NCBI RefSeq assembly: GCF_018336815.1
Contig: NZ_CP050497.1
Location: 62,001-126,000, forward strand
Reading direction: 5' to 3'
Origin: Treponema vincentii
GTDB lineage: Bacteria; Spirochaetota; Spirochaetia; Treponematales; Treponemataceae
Length of the DNA: 64,000 nt
The notes beneath the pieces were generated by a model, which worked only from the letters and a program-made list of their open reading frames with translations, did no database searches and had not been told where the DNA came from. Each line of letters begins with the position of its first letter. Position 1 is the stretch's first letter. The position numbers and the translations under genes are program-made. Positions 44,885 to 52,777 of the stretch are shown in pieces.

Positions 44885-47615
44885 ATGACAAAATTGAGAA
44901 CCAATAAAAAGGCGCACACCTTGAGAGGAGCCGCGGCGCTCATCACAGCTGCATTTTTAGTACTGCTTTTTACCGGCTGCCCCAATGCAAACGGAAATAA
45001 GCCGACAACGCCCAAGTACAAGGTAACCTTTAGTGTAGACGGGGGGGGGGGGGGGTACCCTTACCGCAAAGATAGGTGAAACGGAAATAAAGAGCGGTAA
45101 CGAAGTAGAAGCGAATAAAACCGTAACCTTTACTGCAACGCCTGACACGGGTTACAAGGTAAAGGGCTGGACGCTTGACGGCAATGCAGTGAACGGTACC
45201 AACAATTCTTATCAGCTTAAAATTGAGAAAGCGGTAACCGTAAAGGTGAGCTTTGAAGCGCTTCCGCCCGGAACGTTCGCCGTAAACTTCGGTGTAGACG
45301 GCAGTAACGGCACGCTTAATGCAACGGTAGACGGAAAAGAGATTACAAACGGCAGCGGGGTTCAAAAAGATAAGACGGTTATCTTTACCGCAACACCTAA
45401 CGACGGCTACGAAGTCGATAAGTGGAACATAACCGGCGATGCATTTGAAACAGGAACAGGCACAAACGGCAGCCTGACGGCAAAGGTAAACATCACCAAA
45501 GAAACGACAGTAAAGGTGAGCTTTAAGCTAAAGAAATACCTCGTAACCTTTAGCATAGACGGCACCGGCGGCACACTGAAAGCGGAAGTTGACGGTACCG
45601 TAATCAACACGAACGATAAGGTCGAACACGGCAAGCAGGTAACATTCACCGCTAAAGCCAACGACAGCTACAGGGTGAAAAGCTGGACGCTCGACGGCAA
45701 GCCCATCACCGAAGCAGGCACAAACACAGAGTACAAGCTCACCGTAACCAAGCCTGCAACAGTCAACGTGAGCTTTGTACTTACATACGCCGCCGCCTTT
45801 AGCGTAGAAGGCTCAGGCGGCACGCTCAAGGCAAAGGCGGAAGGCGAAGCCGAAACCGAGACAAGCCCTATAAACGTGGAGAAGGATAAAACCGTAACAT
45901 TCACCGCAACGCCTAACACTGATTATATGGTCGATACGTGGACGGTAACGCCGAGCGCTGCACTACAAGAAGGCGGCACGGAAGGAAGCGCAACGGCAAA
46001 AGTCAAAATCACAGAGGCAACGACGGTAAAAGTGAGCTTTACCAAATACAAAAAAATAGCATACGGCACAAATGGCGATGACTTAAAGAACCACCTAACA
46101 ACCGCAAGCCCTGCATCAGACGGCATCTATTACATCGAAGTAACCGGTCTTAAGGCGGAGCACTTAAAAGGAACATATCCCAACCCGAGCCAGCTCGGAC
46201 AAATCCTAAAGGCCAACTCTACTAAAAAGGTTGCACTTAAACTGCCCAAAACTGTAGAAGGTCTTACGGATATGAGCAGCTGCTTTCAACAATGCGCAAA
46301 TCTTGTGCAAGTGCGTAACATACCGGACGGCGTTACGAATATGAACAATTGCTTTACGGAGTGCTCAAGCCTTACAGAGGCCCCTGCAATACCGGACACG
46401 GTTACGGATATGCGCCAGTGCTTTATGAACTGCGGCAGTCTTACAAAGGCACCTGCACTATCGGCAAAAGTTACGGATATGATAAGCTGCTTTGAGGGCT
46501 GCACCAGCCTTACAAAGGCACCGGTAATACCGGCAAGCGTTACGGATATGGTAAACTGCTTTGCGGGCTGCGCCAGCCTTGTAGAAGCCCCCGAAATTCC
46601 TGCAAACGTTACAGGTATTGTAGGCTGCTTTAGGAACTGCACCAACCTTACAAAAGCACCTCCGTCAATACCGGACACGGTTACGAATATGGACGATTGC
46701 TTTGCCGGCTGCGGCCGTCTTACAAAGGCTCCTGCAATACCGCAAAACGTTGTGTCTATGCAGGGGAGCTTTCAGAACTGCGGCAGCCTTATAGAAGCAC
46801 CCGAAATTCCGCAAACTGTTACATATATAGGCTACTGCTTTGAAGGCTGCGGTAAGATTAAGGGTGTTGTACTAAAATGTAATTACAGGGACGGTTCATT
46901 CTTCGATTTATTCCAAAACTGCGCTTCGCTCGAAGACGGCGGCATAAAAGTACCGGCGGGGCAGCTGCAAATCTACAAGGACCATGCCAATAAAATGGAA
47001 ACAACGGAAGAAAAGTTCGGTGTACGCGTCGCCTACGCAGAGCTTAATGATTTCCTTGCAGGCACCAACTCTTCCGCCACAGACGTAAACTACATCGAAG
47101 TAACCGGTCTTACCAAAGAGGACTTAGAAGAGTGCTACAACGATTCGTGCAAGCTCGGTGACAAACTGAAAGCCTATCCGGCTAAAAAAGTCGCACTTGA
47201 GTTACCAAAGGAAGTAGAAGGTCTTACCGATACATCCTTTCGTGCCTGCACAAGCCTTGTGAGCGTGCGTAATATTCCTAAAAGCGTTAGGAGTATGAAA
47301 AACTGCTTTAGCAGCTGTACAAGCTTAAAGTACGTTTCCGAGGTTCCTTCAGGCATTAAGACTATGATACAATGCTTCTCAGGCTGTACAGCTCTTACAT
47401 CGGTTACGCTTAAATGCAATTATGATCCCGTCAATGTTTCTTTAGAGAACACATTCCAAAACTGCACTGCCCTCGGCGAAAAGAGCATAAAAGTACCGCA
47501 AGCGTATTACGGCAACTACACTACAGCTGACGCACTTAATAAAATGGCTGTTCCCGGTACCGATGAAACCGAACAAAGAAAAAAGTTTGAAGGCCTTGCG
47601 GAACTTAATCCGTAA
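44885..47615 (+). CDS. Phase-variable Cys-rich LRR surface lipoprotein (poly-G tract, OFF in this sequence)
   Basis: The signal peptide has lipobox LFTGC (Cys about residue 37). From residue 53 a G15 run (45041-45055) puts the frame OFF, stopping at 45079. With 11, 14 or 17 G the frame continues as GTLTAKIGETEIKSG into the long frame ending at 47615. The mature protein would have four InlB-type/bacterial-repeat modules (KTVTFTATPDTGYKVKGWTL and similar, ~75 residues each). About ten 23-residue leucine-rich repeats of the treponemal type follow (APAIPDTVTDMRQCFMNCGS). Each repeat has CFxxC, which is unusual. A shorter second block of this pattern closes the protein. Likely surface-exposed and host-facing. 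A strong terminator follows. Confidence 0.88.
45041..45055 (+). repeat. Poly-G tract (G15), putative phase-variation switch
   Basis: Fifteen consecutive G lie in the coding strand of the LRR lipoprotein gene, starting on a codon boundary. Lengths of 2 modulo 3 give the full protein; 15 gives a 64-residue truncation. With 11 G, the residues between D and TL match the spacing in the other repeat modules (DGTGGTL). Confidence 0.9.
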
Positions 47616-47620
47616 TTCAA

Positions 47621-47700
47621 TGGATAATTGGTAATGGGTAATTGATAATTAGTAATTGGACAATTCAGTTACACATTAACCATTACCAATTACAAATTAA
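47621..47700. repeat. AT-rich dispersed repeat, copy c
   Basis: TGGATAATTGGTAATGGGTA and its inverted counterpart ACCATTACCAATTACAAATT form a ~75-bp AT hairpin between the LRR lipoprotein stop and its terminator. It is followed by CCGCTTTCACGTTGGAG, which recurs after the Rpn gene at 48730. Confidence 0.75.
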
Positions 47701-47705
47701 AAAGG

Positions 47706-47751
47706 CCGCTTTCACGTTGGAGGAAACTTCGGCATGGAGGCGGTTTTTTTT
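47706..47751 (+). terminator. Intrinsic terminator after the LRR lipoprotein gene
   Basis: CCGCTTTCA (47706-47714) pairs over nine positions, counting three G-U pairs, with TGGAGGCGG (47735-47743), and eight T follow. Confidence 0.8.
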
Positions 47752-47779
47752 GTAATTTTTCTCCATTTTCTTAGCCGTT

Positions 47780-47819
47780 TTTACACCTATGACATATATA
47801 GACAATATGGAGGTGTAAA
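47780..47819 (+). promoter_or_regulatory. Hairpin sequestering the Rpn-gene ribosome-binding site
   Basis: TTTACACCT (47780-47788) is perfectly complementary to AGGTGTAAA (47811-47819), and the latter carries the Shine-Dalgarno sequence of the ATG at 47822. Folding would hide the ribosome-binding site and keep expression low. Confidence 0.6.
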
Positions 47820-47821
47820 CA

Positions 47822-48667
47822 ATGAACGATACACAGACACTGACCCTCAGAAACGATTATCTTTTTAAGCTATTACTCGGATCGGAAGAAAATAAAGCTT
47901 GTTTGCAAGACTTCCTTGAATGCGTACTGGATATTCCTGCCGGTATGATTGAAGGTCTTGAATTGCTGGATAAGGAACTTGCCAAAGATGTGGTAACTGA
48001 TAAAACCGGTATCTTGGATGTGAAGATTCGCTTAAACAATGGGACGACTATTGACATTGAAATCCAAAATTCGTGGTCTCTTGAGTTTATTCCTAGAACC
48101 CTATTTTATTGGGCAAAAATGTATAGCGAAGACTTTAAAGAGGGCGAACCATACACGAGTTTAACAAAATGCATTACGATTAATTTGGTTTCGCAAGGAT
48201 TCAAGTTAAATAATCAGATACACTCTGCTTATCGTATCTTAGAGCAGCAAAGTTACCAGCAGTTGACTGAGTTATTAGAAATCCATTTTTTGAATCTTTC
48301 GTTGGCAGGTCAATTCGTAATACAGAAAGGCTCTACCGAGAAACAGCAAAAACTGATAAACTGGTTACAGTTTATAAACACAGATGATAAGGAGATAAGA
48401 ACTATGCTAGCGATGACATCACCCATCTTGCAGATGCTGAATGAGAAAATAGATGTGCTCAGTTTAAGCCCCGAAGAACGAAAACTCTATGAATCACGGA
48501 TGAAATTAAAAAGTGATATTGCAACTATTTCAGAGGTTCAATTTAATGCAGGGCGGCAAGAAGGTAAACTTGAAACAGCGCGGATTTTAAAGCAGCTTGG
48601 TGATTCCGTACAAAAAATAATGCAGGCAACCGGTCTTTCCCAAGCCGAGGTCGAAGCGCTGAACTAA
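47822..48667 (+). CDS. Rpn-family PD-(D/E)XK nuclease / putative transposase
   Basis: The 281-residue protein opens LTLRNDYLFKLLLGSEENK, the standard start of the PDDEXK_2/Rpn family. It has GILDVKIRLNNGTTIDIEIQ with the Asp and the E-x-Q of the nuclease core (about residues 62-82). The tail (GRQEGKLETARILKQLGDSV) is the low-complexity C-terminus common to these proteins. Rpn proteins promote RecA-independent recombination; transposition has not been shown for most. It is bounded by AT-rich repeats and by a shared ~40-bp direct repeat. A decayed relative lies at 16610. Confidence 0.9.
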   Translation: MNDTQTLTLRNDYLFKLLLGSEENKACLQDFLECVLDIPAGMIEGLELLDKELAKDVVTDKTGILDVKIRLNNGTTIDIEIQNSWSLEFIPRTLFYWAKMYSEDFKEGEPYTSLTKCITINLVSQGFKLNNQIHSAYRILEQQSYQQLTELLEIHFLNLSLAGQFVIQKGSTEKQQKLINWLQFINTDDKEIRTMLAMTSPILQMLNEKIDVLSLSPEERKLYESRMKLKSDIATISEVQFNAGRQEGKLETARILKQLGDSVQKIMQATGLSQAEVEALN

Positions 48668-48757
48668 TGGATAATTACCAATTATACATTACCACTTACA
48701 CATTAAAACTACCAATTACCAATTAAATCAACCGCTTTCACGTTGGAGAAAACAATG
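48668..48757. repeat. AT-rich dispersed repeat, copy d, plus direct repeat of the terminator arm
   Basis: GGATAATTACCAATTATAC and following units belong to the AT-rich family. AATTACCAATTAAATCAACC then GCTTTCACGTTGGAGAAAAC repeats the segment at 47687-47725, so the Rpn gene lies between two direct repeats of ~40 bp. The second copy lacks the closing arm of the terminator. Confidence 0.7.
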
Positions 48758-48818
48758 CAAGAGCTTGAATAAACTGCCCCCAACGGCTGAGGGTATCGGT
48801 AAAATTGAAGCAGAGGTG

Positions 48819-49574
48819 TTACCACTTATATTGTAGCAGTAAAATACGCAATGCTTCGCGGTTGGTAACACCGAATAGCTTGCACGCGGCCGCCATGTCT
48901 TTTTTGACAACAGAAACACTGACGTTATAGCGTTCCGCAAGAACTTCGTATGTTTTCCCCTCCTTTATTGAACCGATGATAAAGGCCTGCTGCCGCTCTG
49001 AAAGGTTATAACGTGAAAGTTTTAAAGAAGAACCCTTAGGCGGCAGTTCAATTTTTGCGGCAACAACCTCTGTCGGCAGGAGCAGATAGGATAACTTTTC
49101 TGAAAGTCTGTCATACACACAGGCAAAAAGGGCAAAATAGAAAAAACTCACTGCAATTTCAAATAAAAAGAGCTTTAAACCGAAAGACAGATACAACCCG
49201 CACACAATAATTATCCAATATATTCCAAGAATAATCAGTTTTCTCTTTCTGTTTAGGATAAAATCTCCATTAATAAAACAGAAAATAATACCTGTTATAA
49301 ACAGCAGCGTACCGATGCCGATAAAACCGATGTGCGTGGTCATTCCTCCTTCAAGAAAAAAAAGAATATATGAAAGTTTTTTATAATGAGGATAAATGAA
49401 CAATATAAGACAAAGCATCAAACAAAAACCGTTGACGGCAATCTCAAACCACTTTACCCGGGGAATAAACGAAACAAAAGGAATAACGGTTGTAATATTC
49501 ATTATTAAAGCAACGCATAATGCAATGATTCCAAACCCGTACATAATGCGGTATGGATTAAAAAACTCCTTCAT
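48819..49574 (-). CDS. LuxR-type regulator with membrane N-terminus
   Basis: The N-terminal ~170 residues contain about six hydrophobic helices. The last ~65 hold a LuxR-type helix-turn-helix (LSERQQAFIIGSIKEGKTYE, then VLAERYNVSVSVVKKDMAAA). A membrane-embedded sensor joined to a DNA-binding domain is the inferred design; the signal is unknown. It points toward the Rpn gene and is followed upstream on the same strand by the DUF1275 gene. The 152 nt between it and the Rpn gene hold repeat copy d and no gene. Confidence 0.82.
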   Translation of the reverse strand: MKEFFNPYRIMYGFGIIALCVALIMNITTVIPFVSFIPRVKWFEIAVNGFCLMLCLILFIYPHYKKLSYILFFLEGGMTTHIGFIGIGTLLFITGIIFCFINGDFILNRKRKLIILGIYWIIIVCGLYLSFGLKLFLFEIAVSFFYFALFACVYDRLSEKLSYLLLPTEVVAAKIELPPKGSSLKLSRYNLSERQQAFIIGSIKEGKTYEVLAERYNVSVSVVKKDMAAACKLFGVTNREALRILLLQYKW

Positions 49575-49623
49575 AGTAGGCGCTAGTATACCAGAGCATT
49601 TTTTTACCGTCTACCTAACACAC

Positions 49624-49655
49624 TTTTCAAAACCGGCAACCAGACAGTTTCAAAG
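49624..49655. repeat. 32-bp dispersed repeat, copy 2
   Basis: TTTTCAAAACCGGCAA then CCAGACAGTTTCAAAG is nearly the same as 44610-44641. It lies upstream of the LuxR-type gene. Confidence 0.6.
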
Positions 49656-49682
49656 ATACGATGAAAAGTCAAAAATTTCACA

Positions 49683-50375
49683 CTATACAAGTTTCTCTTC
49701 TCTTTGCAACATCACAAAGGCGATGATAATAAAGAATTCGCATAGCAAAATCGATTTTTCCGCGTAGTGTTGGATGGTAACAAATCCAACCGAAACGCCG
49801 ATACCGAAGCTTGCAATGATGAGGAGATACTTAAAAAAAGAGTGCAAATATTTGATGTCTTTTACAGCACGATACTTTGCAAGATTTATCATACTGCTTT
49901 TTAAGTTGCCGGTGATCATCGTGGTAGCGATCGGATTGCCGTCAACCTTATCAAAATTGGCAACTTGCAGCGCTGCAATAAAAGAAATAACGGAATTGAT
50001 AATGTCATGCGGAAAATACGTGCCGATTAATCCGATTGCGGCAATAACCAATACTTCAAATACCAATACCGTAACCATTCGGGTGTAGTTTTTAACGTAA
50101 TGCTTGCTTTTGAGAAATTCTGAAATAAAAATACCGAACGCAAACGTAACAATGGGTATGATATATTTAAGAAACTTATGGAGTTCCCCATTTGCAGCAG
50201 AGATAAACAGCAACACAAGATTACCGGTTTGCGCATTTGCAAACACCTTACCTTTTAATAGATAAGAGTAAGCGTCCAAAAAGCCTCCCAATAACGAGAG
50301 GCATACGCCGATTACGATATTGTCATGCAGTTTTTCTTCTTGTATTTGTACCGTATCCAACGTACTCTGGATCAT
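49683..50375 (-). CDS. DUF1275 (YoaK-like) membrane protein
   Basis: The 230-residue protein has six hydrophobic segments and the family pattern GFLDAYSYLLKGKVFANAQT-GNLVL near residue 30, together with ATTMITGNLKSSM near 150. The function of DUF1275 proteins is unknown. It lies 10 nt after the lipoprotein gene at 50386-51435 and may share its transcript. Confidence 0.85.
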   Translation of the reverse strand: MIQSTLDTVQIQEEKLHDNIVIGVCLSLLGGFLDAYSYLLKGKVFANAQTGNLVLLFISAANGELHKFLKYIIPIVTFAFGIFISEFLKSKHYVKNYTRMVTVLVFEVLVIAAIGLIGTYFPHDIINSVISFIAALQVANFDKVDGNPIATTMITGNLKSSMINLAKYRAVKDIKYLHSFFKYLLIIASFGIGVSVGFVTIQHYAEKSILLCEFFIIIAFVMLQREEKLV

Positions 50376-50385
50376 CTCAACAGGC

Positions 50386-51435
50386 TTATTCCTTTATTGT
50401 AGACAAATCGGTAAAACTAAAACTTTTTGCATACCACTCGCCTTGCCATTCTTCTTTTTTAATCTTTTCATATACAGGATTAATTGTATAACGCAATTCA
50501 TATTCTAAAATTTCGCCGGTTACCATATCTTCATAATAACAAACTTCTATATATATTTTTGAATTTTCAAAAACAAAATTTGAATATCCTTGATGGTGAA
50601 GCGCGTTTGGTTGTATATTTGTAAAAATATCCAAAATTTTTGCATTTACGGAATGATATTCCACCAGATTTCCTTGGAATCTGACCTTTTTTCCGTTATA
50701 GTCTATCTCCTGCCCTGTAGCAAATCGAGCAGTAACATTATGTGCAGAATATATCTTTGAGACCTTTCCAATTGCATTTATATAATCGTAATTAATCTTG
50801 TCTTCTTGTTTCTCCGGAATAATGGGAGATTCAGAGGTATTCTCATCCAAGAGATTTTCGTCTTCCGGATTTCCAAGCGGTTCTCCGAAATCGACGGCAA
50901 TATTGTTATCAATATCTTTTGTAAATCCGGAATTAAAGGTAACGGATTTTGCATACCAAAACGATTCATTATATGTATCCAGAAAATTTCCAAAAAACAC
51001 TCGTATTTCAAAACATAGAATTTTATTGCTTTTTACGTCCGTATATGATGAAAACTCGACGTATTTTTTTGTCGAATCATAGATAATATTTTCATAGCAT
51101 TGATGCATCAGGGCATTATTATTTTTGAGATTTTCTACATAGTCAAGGATCTCCTGCTTTATGCTGGTGTATTCGACAAGATGTCCTTCAAATTTTACCG
51201 TATGCCCATAAAAATTTTTAATTACTTGCCCTGTCACAAATCTTCCTGTAGGAGATGCGGAATAGACTTTATTAACAGTACCAAGATAGTCCATCCCATC
51301 CTTACTTGTTACTGCGATAGACGGAGAGGTCTGCTGATCTTTCAATTTTCTTGTTAAATTTCCAAAACCATTAGAACAAGATACAAGCGAAATTACAAGT
51401 ATGCAGCATATAGCTGTTGAGTTCACAAATTTCAT
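50386..51435 (-). CDS. Lipoprotein with internal duplication, unknown function
   Basis: The signal peptide and lipobox LVSC give a lipidated protein of ~349 residues. ATG 51435 with GGAG upstream is chosen over the frame start at 51483. The mature part is two copies of a ~115-residue module. YLGTVNKVYSASPTGRFVTG and IGKVSKIYSAHNVTARFATG open them. VKFEGHLVEYTSI and VRFQGNLVEYHSV follow, and SFWYAKSVTF and GEWYAKSFSF close them. An acidic linker separates the modules. The family is not recognised. Confidence 0.75.
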   Translation of the reverse strand: MKFVNSTAICCILVISLVSCSNGFGNLTRKLKDQQTSPSIAVTSKDGMDYLGTVNKVYSASPTGRFVTGQVIKNFYGHTVKFEGHLVEYTSIKQEILDYVENLKNNNALMHQCYENIIYDSTKKYVEFSSYTDVKSNKILCFEIRVFFGNFLDTYNESFWYAKSVTFNSGFTKDIDNNIAVDFGEPLGNPEDENLLDENTSESPIIPEKQEDKINYDYINAIGKVSKIYSAHNVTARFATGQEIDYNGKKVRFQGNLVEYHSVNAKILDIFTNIQPNALHHQGYSNFVFENSKIYIEVCYYEDMVTGEILEYELRYTINPVYEKIKKEEWQGEWYAKSFSFTDLSTIKE

Positions 51436-51588
51436 AAAAACTCCTTTCTTTATTGGGAACATCTCGATTTTACTTTTGATCATATATTATTATGATAGGG
51501 CTAAACTTATCACCTGTCAACAGTTGTAGAAGCAGAGAAACCTTTCTGTAAGCCTTTTGAAATAGGCGAGGTAGATCCGAGGCGCGAG

Positions 51589-51640
51589 AAAAAAATTAAC
51601 CGCAGGCGTATCTTTGATACGTTGAGGATTAATTTTTTCG
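51589..51640. repeat. Long inverted repeat
   Basis: AAAAAAATTAACC (51589-51601) pairs with GGATTAATTTTTT (51626-51638), enclosing CGTATC-TTT-GATACG (51607-51621). Weaker complementarity continues outward on both sides to about 51570 and 51660. It lies in the 262-bp gap before the LysM gene and may terminate or separate transcription units. Confidence 0.65.
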
Positions 51641-51745
51641 AAGCAACGAAGGAGATACCCGTATATTTCAACAGGAATTTCCTTTTGTATTGACTAAGAT
51701 ACGCCGATATTATAAAAGTAAGGTTTTAACAGAAGGAGCAGTGTA

Positions 51746-52777
51746 ATGGCAGCTAAAATAGGTATAAAACTCGCGGATGGGACGTTTTTTCCCATTATGG
51801 ACGACGATGCATCCGCCTCTGAAACGCTTGAATTAACTACGGTACGCGATAATCAACGAAGTGTGCAAATTAATTTATTCAAAAAAGAGGATGACGCTTC
51901 TGACCCTTTGTATATCGGTTCACTGATTGTTGAAGATATTCATGAAAAGGCCGCCGGAGAACCGACAATAGAATTACAATTGGTGCTTGACGAAGATAAG
52001 AATCTTTCTGCCGAGGCTGTTGATAAAGATTCCGGTTCGCATCAAACGCTGCGAGTGTCATTAGAAACATTTGCAGATCAAGCATTTGATGATGTCGATT
52101 TTGATTTAAGTGCGGAAACGGCTGATGCCGATATCGATCTTTCTACAGCTAACATAAATACTGATGACAATTCCGAACCCCATGATGAGTTTTCCGCCGC
52201 AGCTTTTTATACTGATGAAGACGGCGAAAAAGAACATGAACCGAAACGCGGAATGCCGGTTTGGCTTTTAATTTTACTTATTCTACTCGGTATTGCCGCA
52301 TTGGTACTCGGTATTCTGTTGCTGACAAAAAAGAATCTTGCCGAAGATGACCACCCGATGGTCGTACAGCCTGAGGCAACGACAGTCATACCGTCGAAAA
52401 AACCGCCGATGCAAGAATCTGCCGCGCCCGCGCCTTCGCTACCTGCAGATAAATCGGTAACCGAACCGCCTGCTCCTCAACCGACAGGACCCGCTCCAAT
52501 AGAACAACCGGTGCCGTCGCAGCCTGTTCAACAGGATGCCATGGCTCCTCAAGAACCTGCAAAACAAGAACCGCCCGTTCAGCAAACAGAGCCTGCGGCT
52601 TCCGTGTTGGCGCAGAAAACAATCCGCTATAAGCTCCGTTGGGGCGATACGCTCTGGGATTTATCCGAAACGTATTACCGCAATCCATGGCTGTATACAA
52701 AGATTGCAAAGCATAACAAACTCAAAAATCCTGATTTAATCATTTCGGGAACCTATATTGAAATTCCTCCGCAGTAA
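51746..52777 (+). CDS. Hsp70-SBD-like / transmembrane / LysM protein
   Basis: The 343-residue protein has three parts. Residues ~1-105 resemble the beta-sandwich substrate-binding domain of DnaK (LELTTVRDNQRSVQINLF, then GEPTIELQLVLDEDKNLSAE and a VSL end). An acidic linker leads to one membrane helix (about 168-190, WLLILLILLGIAALVLGILL), and a Pro/Gln-rich stretch follows. Residues ~293-343 are a LysM domain (YKLRWGDTLWDLSETYYRNP). LysM binds peptidoglycan, so the C-terminus is periplasmic and the Hsp70-like part cytoplasmic. AGAAGGAG precedes the ATG. It is followed by a lytic transglycosylase, matching a cell-wall role. Confidence 0.8.
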   Translation: MAAKIGIKLADGTFFPIMDDDASASETLELTTVRDNQRSVQINLFKKEDDASDPLYIGSLIVEDIHEKAAGEPTIELQLVLDEDKNLSAEAVDKDSGSHQTLRVSLETFADQAFDDVDFDLSAETADADIDLSTANINTDDNSEPHDEFSAAAFYTDEDGEKEHEPKRGMPVWLLILLILLGIAALVLGILLLTKKNLAEDDHPMVVQPEATTVIPSKKPPMQESAAPAPSLPADKSVTEPPAPQPTGPAPIEQPVPSQPVQQDAMAPQEPAKQEPPVQQTEPAASVLAQKTIRYKLRWGDTLWDLSETYYRNPWLYTKIAKHNKLKNPDLIISGTYIEIPPQ

